This document shows positions 37,592 through 46,980 of a stretch of DNA of 64,000 bases, one piece after another; within the stretch, counting starts at the first letter, position 1; each line of letters begins with the position of its first letter. Under the pieces are notes generated by a model. That model searched no databases. It worked only from the letters and a program-made list of their open reading frames with translations, and had not been told where the DNA came from. The stretch is from contig NZ_SLVV01000012.1 in assembly GCF_004340465.1 (NCBI RefSeq), positions 1 through 64,000 on the forward strand, given 5' to 3'. The DNA is from Mesobacillus foraminis (GTDB lineage: Bacteria > Bacillota > Bacilli > Bacillales > Cytobacillaceae). Position numbers and translations under genes: made by a program.

Positions 37592-38941
37592 ATGACACAT
37601 ATTCGTTTTGATTATTCAAAGGCTTTAAGCTTCTTTGGGGAGCACGAAGTTACATACCTTAGAGATTTTGTAAAAGTTGCCCATCATTCCCTGCATGAAA
37701 AAACGGGTGCCGGAAGCGATTTTTTAGGCTGGATTAACCTTCCGACAGACTATGACAAGGAAGAATTCGCCCGCATCCAGAAATGTGCGGAAAAAATTAA
37801 AAATGATTCAGATATCCTGGTGGTCATTGGGATCGGCGGTTCCTATCTAGGGGCGCGTGCCGCAGTGGACTTTTTGCAGCACAGCTTCTATAATTCCCTT
37901 CCAAACGAAAAGCGCCAGACACCGCAGGTTATTTTCGCCGGCAATAATATCAGTTCCACCTACATGAAGGACCTGATGGACCTGTTGGAAGGAAAAGACT
38001 TCTCCATCAATGTTATTTCAAAATCTGGAACAACTACAGAGCCTGCATTGGCTTTCCGTATCTTCCGCAAGCTTCTTGAAGAAAAATATGGTGCTGAGGA
38101 AGCACGTAAGCGCATCTATGCAACCACCGACAAGGCAAGAGGCGCTCTTAAGACACTGGCTGATGAAGAGGGGTATGAATCCTTTATCATCCCTGATGAT
38201 GTAGGCGGCCGCTATTCTGTTTTGACAGCAGTTGGGCTGCTTCCAATCGCTGTAAGCGGCGCAGATATCGAGGCAATGATGAAAGGGGCCGCTCAGGCTC
38301 AGGAAGACTTCGGAAAATCCGAACTCGAAGAAAATCCTGCGTACCAGTATGCCGCAGTCCGAAATGTTCTTTATAACAAGGGCAAGACCATTGAGATGCT
38401 GATCAACTATGAACCATCTCTTATGTACTTCTCTGAATGGTGGAAGCAGCTATTCGGGGAGAGTGAAGGGAAAGACCAAAAAGGAATCTATCCTTCATCA
38501 GCGAATTTCTCTACAGACCTTCATTCACTTGGACAATATGTTCAGGAAGGCCGCAGGGACATTTTTGAAACCATCATTAAAGTTGAACAGCCTCGGCATG
38601 AGCTTACGATTGAAGAAGAGGAAAACGATCTGGACGGATTGAATTACCTGGCAGGACAGACTGTCGATTTCGTCAACAACAAAGCATTTGAAGGTACTTT
38701 GCTTGCTCATACAGACGGCGGTGTTCCAAACCTCACTGTGACCATTCCCCAGCTTGATGAGTACACATTTGGCTACCTCGTGTATTTCTTCGAGAAAGCA
38801 TGTGCCATCAGCGGCTATCTTTTGGGGGTAAATCCGTTTGACCAGCCGGGAGTGGAAGCCTATAAAGTAAATATGTTTGCTCTCCTTGGAAAGCCGGGAT
38901 TCGAAGAGAAGAAGGCCGAGCTTGAAAAGCGTTTGAAATAA
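37592..38941 (+). CDS. pgi: Glucose-6-phosphate isomerase
   Basis: 449 residues. Interconverts glucose-6-phosphate and fructose-6-phosphate in glycolysis. [14 protein letters not shown] near residue 74, [10 protein letters not shown] near residue 143 and [13 protein letters not shown] near residue 204 are the phosphosugar-isomerase and PGI signatures. The ATG at 37592 has AATGGAGG upstream; the open frame reaches back to 37505 without support. Ends at a strong terminator. Confidence 0.96.
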   Translation: MTHIRFDYSKALSFFGEHEVTYLRDFVKVAHHSLHEKTGAGSDFLGWINLPTDYDKEEFARIQKCAEKIKNDSDILVVIGIGGSYLGARAAVDFLQHSFYNSLPNEKRQTPQVIFAGNNISSTYMKDLMDLLEGKDFSINVISKSGTTTEPALAFRIFRKLLEEKYGAEEARKRIYATTDKARGALKTLADEEGYESFIIPDDVGGRYSVLTAVGLLPIAVSGADIEAMMKGAAQAQEDFGKSELEENPAYQYAAVRNVLYNKGKTIEMLINYEPSLMYFSEWWKQLFGESEGKDQKGIYPSSANFSTDLHSLGQYVQEGRRDIFETIIKVEQPRHELTIEEEENDLDGLNYLAGQTVDFVNNKAFEGTLLAHTDGGVPNLTVTIPQLDEYTFGYLVYFFEKACAISGYLLGVNPFDQPGVEAYKVNMFALLGKPGFEEKKAELEKRLK

Positions 38942-38988
38942 TTTTATAAAAGCGGTCAGCTACCCGAAATCCGGGAGGCTGATTCAAG

Positions 38989-39024
38989 AAAGAGTGCCAG
39001 TTTATGAATTGGCACTCTTTTTTT
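38989..39024 (+). terminator. Terminator of pgi
   Basis: AAAGAGTGCCA and TGGCACTCTTT, 10-base loop, followed by T5. A smaller hairpin (TCAGC...GGCTGA) precedes it. Confidence 0.88.
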
Positions 39025-39077
39025 CATGAAAACCTCTTTTTTTGTAAACACTAACAGAAAAGGAAAGGACGAGGAAA

Positions 39078-39479
39078 ATGATTGAAATGCCATCTCAGAT
39101 TGAAGGGAAAGAGTTTGGTCTTTACCAGCTGGAACAGAAACTAAAGCCTATGGGATATTCGATTGGCGGTAACTGGGAATATGACCAGGGGTATTTTGAC
39201 TATAAAATCGCCGACGATAACGGCTACCAATATCTCAGGCTTCCATTCGAGGCCGTAGACGGGCAGCTTGACTCAAAAGGGTGCACTGTAAAACTCATGC
39301 GTCCATTCCTGCTCTCTCATGTTTTTGAAGGAGGCTTGGATGACCATTCCAACATCAGCAATATTTCTGCTGCATTCAACCAGTTTCAGGAGCCTGATCA
39401 AAAAGACGGAAAAGTGCCCAATCAATATATTGAAATCGGGAAATCTCTTATTAAGGAGACAGAGTCAGCATTATTGTAG
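39078..39479 (+). CDS. yugN: YugN-like family protein
   Basis: 133 residues, soluble YugN family of unknown function, conserved near pgi and yugO in Bacillus. SIGGNWEYDQGYFDYKIAD near residue 31 and LRLPFEAVDGQLD near residue 53 are typical. GAGGAAA precedes the ATG. Its stop overlaps the convergent yugO stop region by 9 bases, so the two transcripts share no room for a terminator. Confidence 0.85.
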   Translation: MIEMPSQIEGKEFGLYQLEQKLKPMGYSIGGNWEYDQGYFDYKIADDNGYQYLRLPFEAVDGQLDSKGCTVKLMRPFLLSHVFEGGLDDHSNISNISAAFNQFQEPDQKDGKVPNQYIEIGKSLIKETESALL

Positions 39480-40475
39480 GTTCTCCTCGTTTGAAATAAC
39501 CAATAACTGATCTTCCTTCTCAATCTTGACCGCCTGCCGGGGATTGACGTTCACTGCGTCATTCCCTTTTTTTATTCCTAGCAAGATTTTCCCCTTGGAC
39601 AGCAAAACAGCATTTGCTTCTTGAAAGCTTAAACCAAGTAATTCATGTTTTGGAAGGTGATAGTTAAGGTTCTTTGCACTCAGTTCACCCAATAAATCAA
39701 GGAGGGAGTTGGCCACTCCGGGATTATGGATACTGTCCAGAACGACGGCGCTGGTTAATCTGTTTGTCTGGATAATCTCATCTGCACCTGCCCGTTGTGC
39801 ATTATTGAGCTGTTCGCTAGTGAGAATCTCGACAATGCAAAGAATATCCGGATTCAGTCCTTTTACTGCCAGCAGTGTCAGGACCGTATTCATGTCAGCC
39901 TGCATCTCATCCAAATTTTGATCGGCCGTGATGATGACCTGTTTCGCTCCGTTGATATTGGCTTTGAGGAGAATTGAATCCCGATGTGCCTTCCCTTTAA
40001 TAAAGTGAATGTGATGAAATGGAAGCGGATTTTCCTGCAGGGACTCATCAATTAAAATGACATGCTGACGCAGTTCGGATAAAGAACTGATAATTTCCCT
40101 GGAGCGCTCGTTCCAGCCGACAATGATTAAGTGCCCTTCCGCCCGGTATTGGGCGTATCCCTTAATATATTCGTCCTGCTTCGTCACAGCAACAGTAGAG
40201 AGGGTTATGAAATAGGATGACAGGAAGCCGGCACCCACTAACAGCAGGATGATTCCTGCAATCCTTCCTGGCAGTGTGAGAGGGACAAAGTCTCCGTAGC
40301 CCACTGTGGAAGCGGTTATGACAGCCCACCAGATTCCATCGAAAACTGTAGGAAAGTTATCAGGCTCCAGGATGTGGATCAGGATGCCGAAAAGGCAAAT
40401 CAATACGGCAGTAATGAGCAGTATTCTAAAAATAAGAGGAAGCCTGATGAAGCGGATATAGATATGCTGGTGCAC
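39471..40475 (-). CDS. yugO: TrkA-N (RCK) domain potassium channel YugO
   Basis: 334 residues. Two membrane helices flank a pore loop with the K+ selectivity filter TVGYGD (about residue 57), followed by a cytoplasmic RCK/TrkA-N domain (LIIVGWNERSREII near residue 110) and a TrkA-C-like end. In B. subtilis YugO conducts K+ and is implicated in electrical signalling in biofilms. GTG at 40475 has AAGGAG eight bases upstream; the GTG at 40484 is inside the ribosome binding site. The mstX (mistic) gene that precedes yugO in B. subtilis is not present. Confidence 0.92.
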   Translation of the reverse strand: MHQHIYIRFIRLPLIFRILLITAVLICLFGILIHILEPDNFPTVFDGIWWAVITASTVGYGDFVPLTLPGRIAGIILLLVGAGFLSSYFITLSTVAVTKQDEYIKGYAQYRAEGHLIIVGWNERSREIISSLSELRQHVILIDESLQENPLPFHHIHFIKGKAHRDSILLKANINGAKQVIITADQNLDEMQADMNTVLTLLAVKGLNPDILCIVEILTSEQLNNAQRAGADEIIQTNRLTSAVVLDSIHNPGVANSLLDLLGELSAKNLNYHLPKHELLGLSFQEANAVLLSKGKILLGIKKGNDAVNVNPRQAVKIEKEDQLLVISNEENLQ

Positions 40476-40641
40476 GTTCGTCACTCCTTACTGGCAATAA
40501 AATTAGTACCTATTATTCCCTTGATGTCGCTGGTTGAAAACAGTGCAACTCAGGTTTCAAAACATTTCAATGGAGAACTGTGCATTTGTCCAGTCCTGCG
40601 AGCGCTTTCAGCATAATCTGAAAGTAAAAGGAGGGATTGCA

Positions 40642-40845
40642 ATGTATTATATTATTTTATTATTTTTAGCCAATATTCTGGCTGGTTTTGCACTGCTGGA
40701 GGTTGCCGGTCTATCTGGTTTAGGAATGCTCGCAGGCTTAATGCCATTCCTGAAGGTTGTTGCCGTTATCCTCATTATTGTTTTTTCTTTAGGGCTCTTT
40801 TATCTGGGGCTCAAGTCACTGTTTAATGGCAGCTGGCGGAAGTAA
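40642..40845 (+). CDS. Small two-helix membrane protein
   Basis: 67 residues, almost wholly hydrophobic with two helices (about 3-25 and 30-55) and a short basic tail (NGSWRK). AAAGGAGGG lies six bases before the ATG and a terminator follows, so expression is likely. No family recognised; divergent from yugO. Confidence 0.6.
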   Translation: MYYIILLFLANILAGFALLEVAGLSGLGMLAGLMPFLKVVAVILIIVFSLGLFYLGLKSLFNGSWRK

Positions 40846-40852
40846 TAAGAAG

Positions 40853-40877
40853 GCCCTCCATTAATTTGGAGGGTTTT
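40853..40877 (+). terminator. Terminator of small membrane protein gene at 40642
   Basis: GCCCTCCA and TGGAGGGT, followed by TTTTAC. Confidence 0.8.
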
Positions 40878-40997
40878 TACATTTTACATAACACAGGGAA
40901 CAATCAGCAGGATAGAACGATATTCATAAAAAAGGCAGAAATGGCAAATAGCTAAGAAGAACTGGAAAATCCTTCAGTAAAAAAGGGGGACCTTGGG

Positions 40998-42548
40998 TTG
41001 TTCAAACGATTGAAAAACATAGCGGGGCGTAGGAAGGATAAGGCCAGGCTTAGTAAAAAAGACACCCTGGCTTCCCAAAAGAGGGAAAAAAATAAATCTG
41101 TTCAATCTTCGGTAACAGACAACTTAAATCTTTTTAAACAAATTTATAAAATTCCGGAAAACATGGATGTGAAAATTAGAGAGTTCACGCTGGGGAAGTC
41201 AGGCCGAAAAGCCGCAATCCTATTTATTAGCAGCATTATTGACAGCAAGAGGCTGGAAGAAAGCATCATCAAGCCTCTTTTGCAATGTCAGGATGATGAT
41301 GCAAAGATCAGTGAGATCATTTTTAATCCCATCCTGACTCCTGTTACCGAGATAAAAAAGGTAATCGTACATCTTAACCTCGGAAATGCCGCAATTTTTT
41401 TGGATGGCGATCACACTGCCTACATGGTTGATTGTGCCAAATTTGAAAGCCGGGCGATTGAACAGCCGCAAAATGAGGCTGTTATAAAAGGCCCCAAGGA
41501 GGCATTCACCGAAAAAGTCGTTGTCAATCTCAGTCTGATCCGTAAGCGGATTAAGAATGAGAAATTAATTGTAGAGGCTACCGTTGTCTCAGAAAGGTCA
41601 AAAAATGAGGTTTTAATCTTATACATCCGCAATCTCGCAGACGAAAAAATGGTGGCCAATATTAAATCCCGGCTGGAAAATCTCTCTGTTGACGCTGTTC
41701 AAAACCTGTCATTACTCGAGCAGTATATTGAGGAAAGGAGATACTCCCTCTTTCCCAGTGTGCTTTATACGGAAAGGCCTGACCGCGCGGTTTCCTTTCT
41801 TGAGGATGGAAATATCGTCCTTCTGATGGACAACTCTCCAGACTGCATGGTTCTTCCGGCGACCTTTTGGTCCTACTTCCATTCTCCCGAGGACCATTAT
41901 CTTAGATTTGCCTTTGGGAACTTTTCCAGGATTATTAGAATTGTGGCCTTATTCATTACGTTATTTACATCGGCTATTTATGTCGCCGTCACCACCTACC
42001 ATGCTGAAATGATTCCGGCGGACTTATTGCTTGCGATTGCGGGAACCAGGGAGAGGGTGCCTTTTCCTGCGTTTTTTGAAATTCTTATTATGGAAATAGC
42101 CTTCGAATTGATCAGGGAAGCCGGGTTAAGGGTTCCTAATCCCATGGGTCCCACAATAGGGATCGTTGGCGCACTGATTCTTGGACAGGCTGCTGTAGAA
42201 GCCAACATCATTTCCCCCATTGTTATCATCGTTGTGGCTTTGAGCGGCCTCAGTTCCTTTGCCATCAGTGATGTGAGTCTTAATTTTGCCATTCGCATCG
42301 TCCGGTTTGGTTTTATCTTCTCTGCAAGCTTGTTTGGAATCTATGGGATGACAGCCCTCTTTATAACCGGGCTGTTTTATATGGTGTCTATTAAATCGTT
42401 TGGCGTTCCATATCTGGCTCCGATGTCCCCGCATTATGTATCATCGGGGGACACCATTTTTAGAAAGGTCGTGACCAGCGAGGTGTTCCGGCCTGGCTAT
42501 CTCAAACCGGCTGATTTGAAAAAAAAAGGTGATGGTTCCACAAAATGA
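40998..42548 (+). CDS. Spore germination receptor A subunit (GerAA family)
   Basis: 516 residues, GerA/GerKA/GerBA family. A hydrophilic N-terminal domain (to about residue 310) with a Lys-rich start is followed by about five membrane helices; VPNPMGPTIGIVGALILGQ near residue 380 is the family signature. With B and C subunits it forms an inner-membrane germinant receptor in spores. TTG start after AAGGGGGACC. First of four overlapping genes. The ligand cannot be inferred. Confidence 0.93.
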   Translation: MFKRLKNIAGRRKDKARLSKKDTLASQKREKNKSVQSSVTDNLNLFKQIYKIPENMDVKIREFTLGKSGRKAAILFISSIIDSKRLEESIIKPLLQCQDDDAKISEIIFNPILTPVTEIKKVIVHLNLGNAAIFLDGDHTAYMVDCAKFESRAIEQPQNEAVIKGPKEAFTEKVVVNLSLIRKRIKNEKLIVEATVVSERSKNEVLILYIRNLADEKMVANIKSRLENLSVDAVQNLSLLEQYIEERRYSLFPSVLYTERPDRAVSFLEDGNIVLLMDNSPDCMVLPATFWSYFHSPEDHYLRFAFGNFSRIIRIVALFITLFTSAIYVAVTTYHAEMIPADLLLAIAGTRERVPFPAFFEILIMEIAFELIREAGLRVPNPMGPTIGIVGALILGQAAVEANIISPIVIIVVALSGLSSFAISDVSLNFAIRIVRFGFIFSASLFGIYGMTALFITGLFYMVSIKSFGVPYLAPMSPHYVSSGDTIFRKVVTSEVFRPGYLKPADLKKKGDGSTK

Positions 42549-43645
42549 AACAAACAAAAGGAAAAATGGGAATCAGGGAATTTGCAGCAATACTGTTTCT
42601 TCTTATCGGGACCAAAATTACTGATGATACCCCAACCTACCTATATAGCGGGGCCAAAAACGCAGCCTGGATTTCCATGTTATTAATCAGCATGGCCTTG
42701 ATTATACCGACCATCCTTTTGCTCAAGGTGCTATCGGTGCACAAGGGAAAGAACCTTCATGAAATTAATCTCTATCTTTTCGGAAAGGTTATAGGGAATA
42801 TGGTTTCTTTCACTCTCTTAATCCTTGGGTTGTTGACGATTGTGATGGACTCCTCGGTATACGTAGATATCATCGGAACCATGTACTTCACAAAGACCCC
42901 GACAATCGCCATCTTTGCTGTCCTTATGTGTGTAAGTGCCTATGGAGCAAAAAAAGGGGTTGAACATATTGGCTCTGTCGCCTGGCTGGTATTTTTTTAT
43001 ACAAAAGTAACATTGATTGTCGCCCTATTTTTTACCTTTAAAGAGGGGAATTCGAAGCTCCTCTTTCCCATTTTAGGCCCCGGCGTTGGCGGAATTGTAA
43101 AAACAGCAGCGCAAAAATTATCAATTTTTGGCGACTTTTTTTATGCAGGGCTGATTGCCCCGTTCGTCGCAACCTTTAAGGATTTTAGAAGAGGAATGTT
43201 CTTGACCTACTTGATTCTAACGGTTGAGCTGACTGTTGCATTAATGCTTTTTGTGATGTTATTTGATTTCACTTCCGTTGAAATCTTGAACTATCCGTTC
43301 CATGAAACGATCCGTTATATTCAGATCGGTTTTTTGACAAACGTTGAAACGTTGTTTTTCCCTTTCTGGCTCGTTGCAACCTTTATCCGGTTTTCCTTTT
43401 ACATCTATCTCTTTGTCCTTTTGCTGGGAGGCATTTTTAAAATCCGTGAATTTGAGTATTTAATCCCGCTGGTTACAGTCATATTCATCCTTCTTGGAAT
43501 TGCCCCAGAAACACCCCTAATTACAATTTCCGAAAATAGGGATATGACTCTGCAGGTCCTCAGTCCACTGCTTTTTGTGCTGCCCTGTGTAATGTGGATT
43601 ATAGCAAAAATAAGGGGGGATTTTAAAAATGAATCCTCTGTTTAA
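42545..43645 (+). CDS. Spore germination receptor B subunit (GerAB family permease-like)
   Basis: 366 residues, about ten membrane helices, amino-acid/polyamine/organocation-like GerAB family, thought to bind the germinant. Overlaps the A-subunit gene by ATGA and the C-subunit gene by 17 bases, so the receptor is made from one transcript. Confidence 0.93.
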   Translation: MKQTKGKMGIREFAAILFLLIGTKITDDTPTYLYSGAKNAAWISMLLISMALIIPTILLLKVLSVHKGKNLHEINLYLFGKVIGNMVSFTLLILGLLTIVMDSSVYVDIIGTMYFTKTPTIAIFAVLMCVSAYGAKKGVEHIGSVAWLVFFYTKVTLIVALFFTFKEGNSKLLFPILGPGVGGIVKTAAQKLSIFGDFFYAGLIAPFVATFKDFRRGMFLTYLILTVELTVALMLFVMLFDFTSVEILNYPFHETIRYIQIGFLTNVETLFFPFWLVATFIRFSFYIYLFVLLLGGIFKIREFEYLIPLVTVIFILLGIAPETPLITISENRDMTLQVLSPLLFVLPCVMWIIAKIRGDFKNESSV

Positions 43646-44876
43646 GCTTTTTTTATTAGTTCCCATCCTTTTTCTATTGGCAGGATGCTGGGATCATAAA
43701 GAAATTGAGCGGAAATCTTATGTGATCGGGATTGGCCTGGATAAAGGAAAGGAACAAGGAACATTGGAAATCACGTATCTGATTGGCAATCCGGAAGTAG
43801 GGTCCCAGCAGTCGGGTGGAAGCAGCATGGAGGAACCGTCAGAGCTTATTACGATTAATGTAACCGATTATATCTCCGCAAGGAATATAGCCAACTCCGT
43901 TATTGCACGAGAAATATCGTATGACTTATTAAGAGTTATTCTTGTTTCGGAAGAGCTTGCCAGTGATAAAGATTTTCTTCGATTCATCTACGGAACTGTC
44001 AAGGACAGAGAAATAAAGCGCAGCACCCAGCTGGTGGTCACCAAAGAAAAAGTAGGGGACTATTTAAAAAAGAATAAGCCTAAAATGGAGACGCGGCCAC
44101 ATAAATACTATGAGTATATGATTGACCGGGGAATTGAGACAGGCATGATTCCAGATTCGGAGCTCCATATCTTTTTTCGTGTTACCGAAGAGGATGCAAA
44201 GGTATTTCTCTCTGCCTACACCTCTTCCGAAACCACCGAGGAAGAGAAACAAGGGCCAACCCAGGACGAGTTTTATGCGGGGCAGCTTGAAGTAAAAGGG
44301 GAGACAAATAGAACCGAATTTTTTGGCTCCGCTGTCTTTCTCGAAGGAAGGATGATTGGAAAGCTGAACGGGGAAGAAAACCGGCTTGTTATGCTGCTGA
44401 ATGAATTCTCGGAGATCTCTGATATCATAACGACCTTTCAGGATCCTTTTCATGAACAATATCAGCTGTCTGCAAGAATAATTGCACATAAAGAGAAAAC
44501 AGTAAAAATGGAGCTGAATAAAAAGCATCCCAAGATTAGAGTGACTTTGCCGCTGAAGGTTGAGATCCTAAGCGATCCCAGCATGACCAATTACGTGGAA
44601 AAGAAAAAGGAAACAGCCCAGCTGGAAGATTATATTGAGAGCAGCATGGAAAAGAAGATTGCTGACCTAGTGGAGAGGACACAAAAGGAATTCAAGGCCG
44701 AACCATTTGGCTGGTCTCTCTATGCCAGAAAGGAATTCAAGACACTGAAGGAATATATGACATTCGATTGGATGAAAACCTATCCCGAAATTGATATCGG
44801 GGTAAAAGTTGATGTTGAGTTAGGCGAATTTGGCCGTCAGCCAAAAATTCCAGGTTTTAAAGGAGTGAGAGATTGA
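43629..44876 (+). CDS. Spore germination receptor C subunit, lipoprotein (GerAC family)
   Basis: 415 residues. Signal peptide with lipobox LLAGC (Cys20), directly followed by WDHKEIERKSYVIGIGLD, the Ger(x)C signature, and the three-domain GerAC body. It is acylated and sits on the outer face of the spore inner membrane. Start overlaps gerAB. Its TGA overlaps the TTG of the next small gene. Confidence 0.93.
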   Translation: MNPLFKLFLLVPILFLLAGCWDHKEIERKSYVIGIGLDKGKEQGTLEITYLIGNPEVGSQQSGGSSMEEPSELITINVTDYISARNIANSVIAREISYDLLRVILVSEELASDKDFLRFIYGTVKDREIKRSTQLVVTKEKVGDYLKKNKPKMETRPHKYYEYMIDRGIETGMIPDSELHIFFRVTEEDAKVFLSAYTSSETTEEEKQGPTQDEFYAGQLEVKGETNRTEFFGSAVFLEGRMIGKLNGEENRLVMLLNEFSEISDIITTFQDPFHEQYQLSARIIAHKEKTVKMELNKKHPKIRVTLPLKVEILSDPSMTNYVEKKKETAQLEDYIESSMEKKIADLVERTQKEFKAEPFGWSLYARKEFKTLKEYMTFDWMKTYPEIDIGVKVDVELGEFGRQPKIPGFKGVRD

Positions 44877-45031
44877 CCTATACCATATACCTGGCAGTTA
44901 TAGGAGTGGTGATCTATTCCTGCGGGTTTGCGTTATCATTATGGAAGCAGAAAAATAAACCGGGTGCATTTGTGATAGTAGTTTTGTCAGTGATTGCCCT
45001 GGTTTTGCCCTATTTTACGTATATAAAGTAA
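44873..45031 (+). CDS. Small two-helix protein, probable germinant receptor D subunit
   Basis: 52 residues, read directly: TTG start sharing TTGA with the gerAC stop, with AAAGGAG seven bases upstream and TAA just before the operon terminator. Two hydrophobic helices (about residues 2-21 and 31-50) are joined by WKQKNKPG. Small two-helix D proteins are known in several Bacillus gerA-type operons (for example gerKD, gerUD) and modulate receptor activity. Position, size and topology fit; sequence identity was not tested. Confidence 0.7.
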   Translation: MTYTIYLAVIGVVIYSCGFALSLWKQKNKPGAFVIVVLSVIALVLPYFTYIK

Positions 45032-45060
45032 AAGAAAGCGGCCGGCTGGCCGCTTTCTTC
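45032..45060. terminator. Bidirectional terminator between ger operon and SDR gene
   Basis: 12-bp perfect stem AAGAAAGCGGCC/GGCCGCTTTCTT, loop GGCT. It abuts the ger D-like stop and the SDR stop. Confidence 0.85.
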
Positions 45061-45848
45061 TAGAAAATGAGTGATTCAACACCATCGATGTAAATCTCTG
45101 TACCACTGATATGGGATGATTGTCCAGAGGCCAGGAACAGGACCAAGTCTGCAACCTGCCTGGCTTTTCCAGCTCCCTGTTCAAGCGGCTGGTTGCCTTC
45201 GGGGTATTCAATCGGAATCATAATTTCTTTTAGCTGTTCTTCCTTTTTAAAAGTATTCTGGTCAATATTAGTGTCGATTGCACCAGGACAAATAATATTG
45301 ACCCGTATACCGTATTGAGCCAGTTCCAGTGCGGCCATCTTGCCAAAAGCAACCTGTCCCGCTTTTGAAGAGCTGTAGGCAGACATGCCCCAGTTCTTGA
45401 ATACTCTGTTTCCATTAATCGAGCTTGTAATGATGATACTGCCGCCATTTTCTTTCATATGGGGAATGGCATACTTGACAGAAAGGAATGTGCCTTTGAG
45501 ATTGGTTTCCAACGTATCGTCCCAATCATCCGGTGAAATATCCTCAATCGGGGCTACCACACCGTTGATTCCTGCATTTGCAAAGACAACGCCAACATGG
45601 CCCCACTTGGATGCCACCTGCTCGAAAGCCTCCTTGACATCTTTCGGCTTTGAGACATCTGCTTCGAGAACCATGGCCTCGCTGCCCATATCTGTAATTT
45701 GCTGCTTGACCTCAGCGATATTCTCCTCTTTTAGATCTATCAGAGCCACCCTTGCACCATTTTCTGCTAACTTAAGAGCGGCTGCCCGGCCGATTCCGGA
45801 GCCGGCACCTGTTATGACTGCTGTTTGACCTTGCAATGTTTTTTCCAT
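45060..45848 (-). CDS. Short-chain dehydrogenase/reductase
   Basis: 262 residues, classical SDR: cofactor motif TGAGSGIGRAAAL near residue 12, NAG motif FANAGI near residue 88, catalytic Ser in ITSSING near residue 141 and YxxxK in YSSSKAGQ near residue 158. The Asp after the second strand (ALIDLKEEN) suggests NAD preference. Substrate unknown. ATG at 45848 follows AGAGGAGG; the frame opens further upstream without support. Confidence 0.9.
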   Translation of the reverse strand: MEKTLQGQTAVITGAGSGIGRAAALKLAENGARVALIDLKEENIAEVKQQITDMGSEAMVLEADVSKPKDVKEAFEQVASKWGHVGVVFANAGINGVVAPIEDISPDDWDDTLETNLKGTFLSVKYAIPHMKENGGSIIITSSINGNRVFKNWGMSAYSSSKAGQVAFGKMAALELAQYGIRVNIICPGAIDTNIDQNTFKKEEQLKEIMIPIEYPEGNQPLEQGAGKARQVADLVLFLASGQSSHISGTEIYIDGVESLIF

Positions 45849-46009
45849 CCAACATCCTCCTCTAATGAACATTTTCTAGATTGATTTATTCACAAAAATT
45901 GTTTGAATTAAACCCGCTTCCCTTTTAATACCCCCTGTAAAAGAAAAGTATGTAAAAAATTCTTGTCAAATTAGCAAGCTGCCATGAGTTGGGAAGGAGA
46001 TATTCATTA

Positions 46010-46600
46010 ATGTGGGAGAGTTATGCATCAAAAAACAGGATTTATAGATCAATCATTCGGATTTAATGAAAAACCTGTGTCGGGGCTGTGAAAAGGGGAG
46101 GAAAACCTAAGTTGGTTATGTCCTGATTTAAAACAAATTCTGGTTTATGCATCGTTGCCTGGAGAGTTATGCATCGATTATTGGGAGTTATGCATCAGAA
46201 AACAGGATTTATCGATCAATCATTCGGGTTTAATGAAAAACCAGTAGCGGGGCTGTGAAAAGGGGAGGAAAACCTAAGTTGGTTATGTCCGATTTAAAAC
46301 AAATTCTGGCTTATGCATCGTTACTGAAGAGTTATGCATCGATTATTTGGAGTTATGCATCAGAAAACAGGATTTATCGATCAATCATTCGGATTTAATG
46401 AAAAACCGGTGTCGGGGCTGTGAAAAGGGGAGGAAAACCTAAGTTGGTTATGTCCTGATTTAAAACAAATTCTGGTTTATGCATCGTTACTGAAGAGTTA
46501 TGCATCGATTATTGGGAGTTATGCATCAGAAAACAGGATTTATCGATCAATCATTCGGATTTAATGAAAAACCGGTGTCGGGGCTGTGAAAAGGGGCGCT
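46010..46600. repeat. ~166-bp tandem repeat array with phased ATGCAT palindromes
   Basis: Four units begin at GTTATGCATCA at 46020, 46187, 46352 and 46518 (periods 167, 165, 166); the fourth stops after GGGGCTGTGAAAAGGGG near 46597. Between units lie three TTATGCATC motifs. ATGCAT occurs ten times: 46023, 46147, 46169, 46190, 46313, 46334, 46355, 46479, 46500 and 46521; within each triplet the spacing is 21 or 22 bases. No credible gene. 45849-46009 before the array holds only the SDR promoter region. Confidence 0.88.
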
Positions 46601-46657
46601 GCCTTTTACAAATTTTCAAGAAAAACCAGAGATGATGAATAGGCAGGTTACACAGTC

Positions 46658-46686
46658 TTTACAGAAAAAAATGAAGGGGGTATGAT
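46658..46686 (+). promoter_or_regulatory. Sigma-A promoter of ktrA
   Basis: TTTACA at 46658-46663 and TATGAT at 46681-46686 with a 17-base spacer. Confidence 0.6.
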
Positions 46687-46692
46687 AACTGC

Positions 46693-46980
46693 ATTCGGCA
46701 TTTTTTTCTTATGGAATACATACCCCGAAGGAAGTACCCGGGGCGGAAAACATAATATAGGGCTCATGTTCCATACTAAATATAGTAAATCAGGCACTAG
46801 TTCAACCTGAGTGAAAAGGTTGATCGCCGAGAATGTACGGGTATTTAAATGGGGAGGCATTTCTCTTATTCCTTTCCCCTTATTGAACGACGATTTAGCG
46901 TCCCAGGCATGCTTATATACAGATTTTCAGTCTGAGACCCATATCCGGGAGAGAAATCATGATTGGCTAGGAGGAACACC
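46693..46980 (+). promoter_or_regulatory. Long 5' leader of ktrA, possible structured RNA
   Basis: About 290 bases separate the promoter from the ktrA ATG with no credible gene. Hairpins visible: CCCCG/CGGGG at 46723-46743, TCAACCT/AGGTTGA at 46802-46823, and a GGGGA.../...TCCCC pair at about 46851-46879 followed by TTATT, which could be a weak attenuator. B. subtilis ktrA carries a c-di-AMP (ydaO/yuaA) riboswitch, but its conserved CAGCTAAC-containing core is absent here. Function is inferred only. Confidence 0.4.

Noticed and set aside
40534-40641. Longer N-terminus for the small membrane protein at 40642
   Set aside because: The extra codons lie before a perfect AAAGGAGGG ribosome binding site and have no hydrophobic or conserved character.
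46648-46860. Minus-strand 70-codon frame upstream of ktrA
   Set aside because: Lies in the ktrA leader, has no ribosome binding site and non-protein-like composition.
46693-46980. c-di-AMP (ydaO/yuaA) riboswitch upstream of ktrA
   Set aside because: Expected from B. subtilis, but the conserved blocks (GGGGTGAATC-like and CAGCTAAC-like segments) are not present; only generic hairpins are seen.
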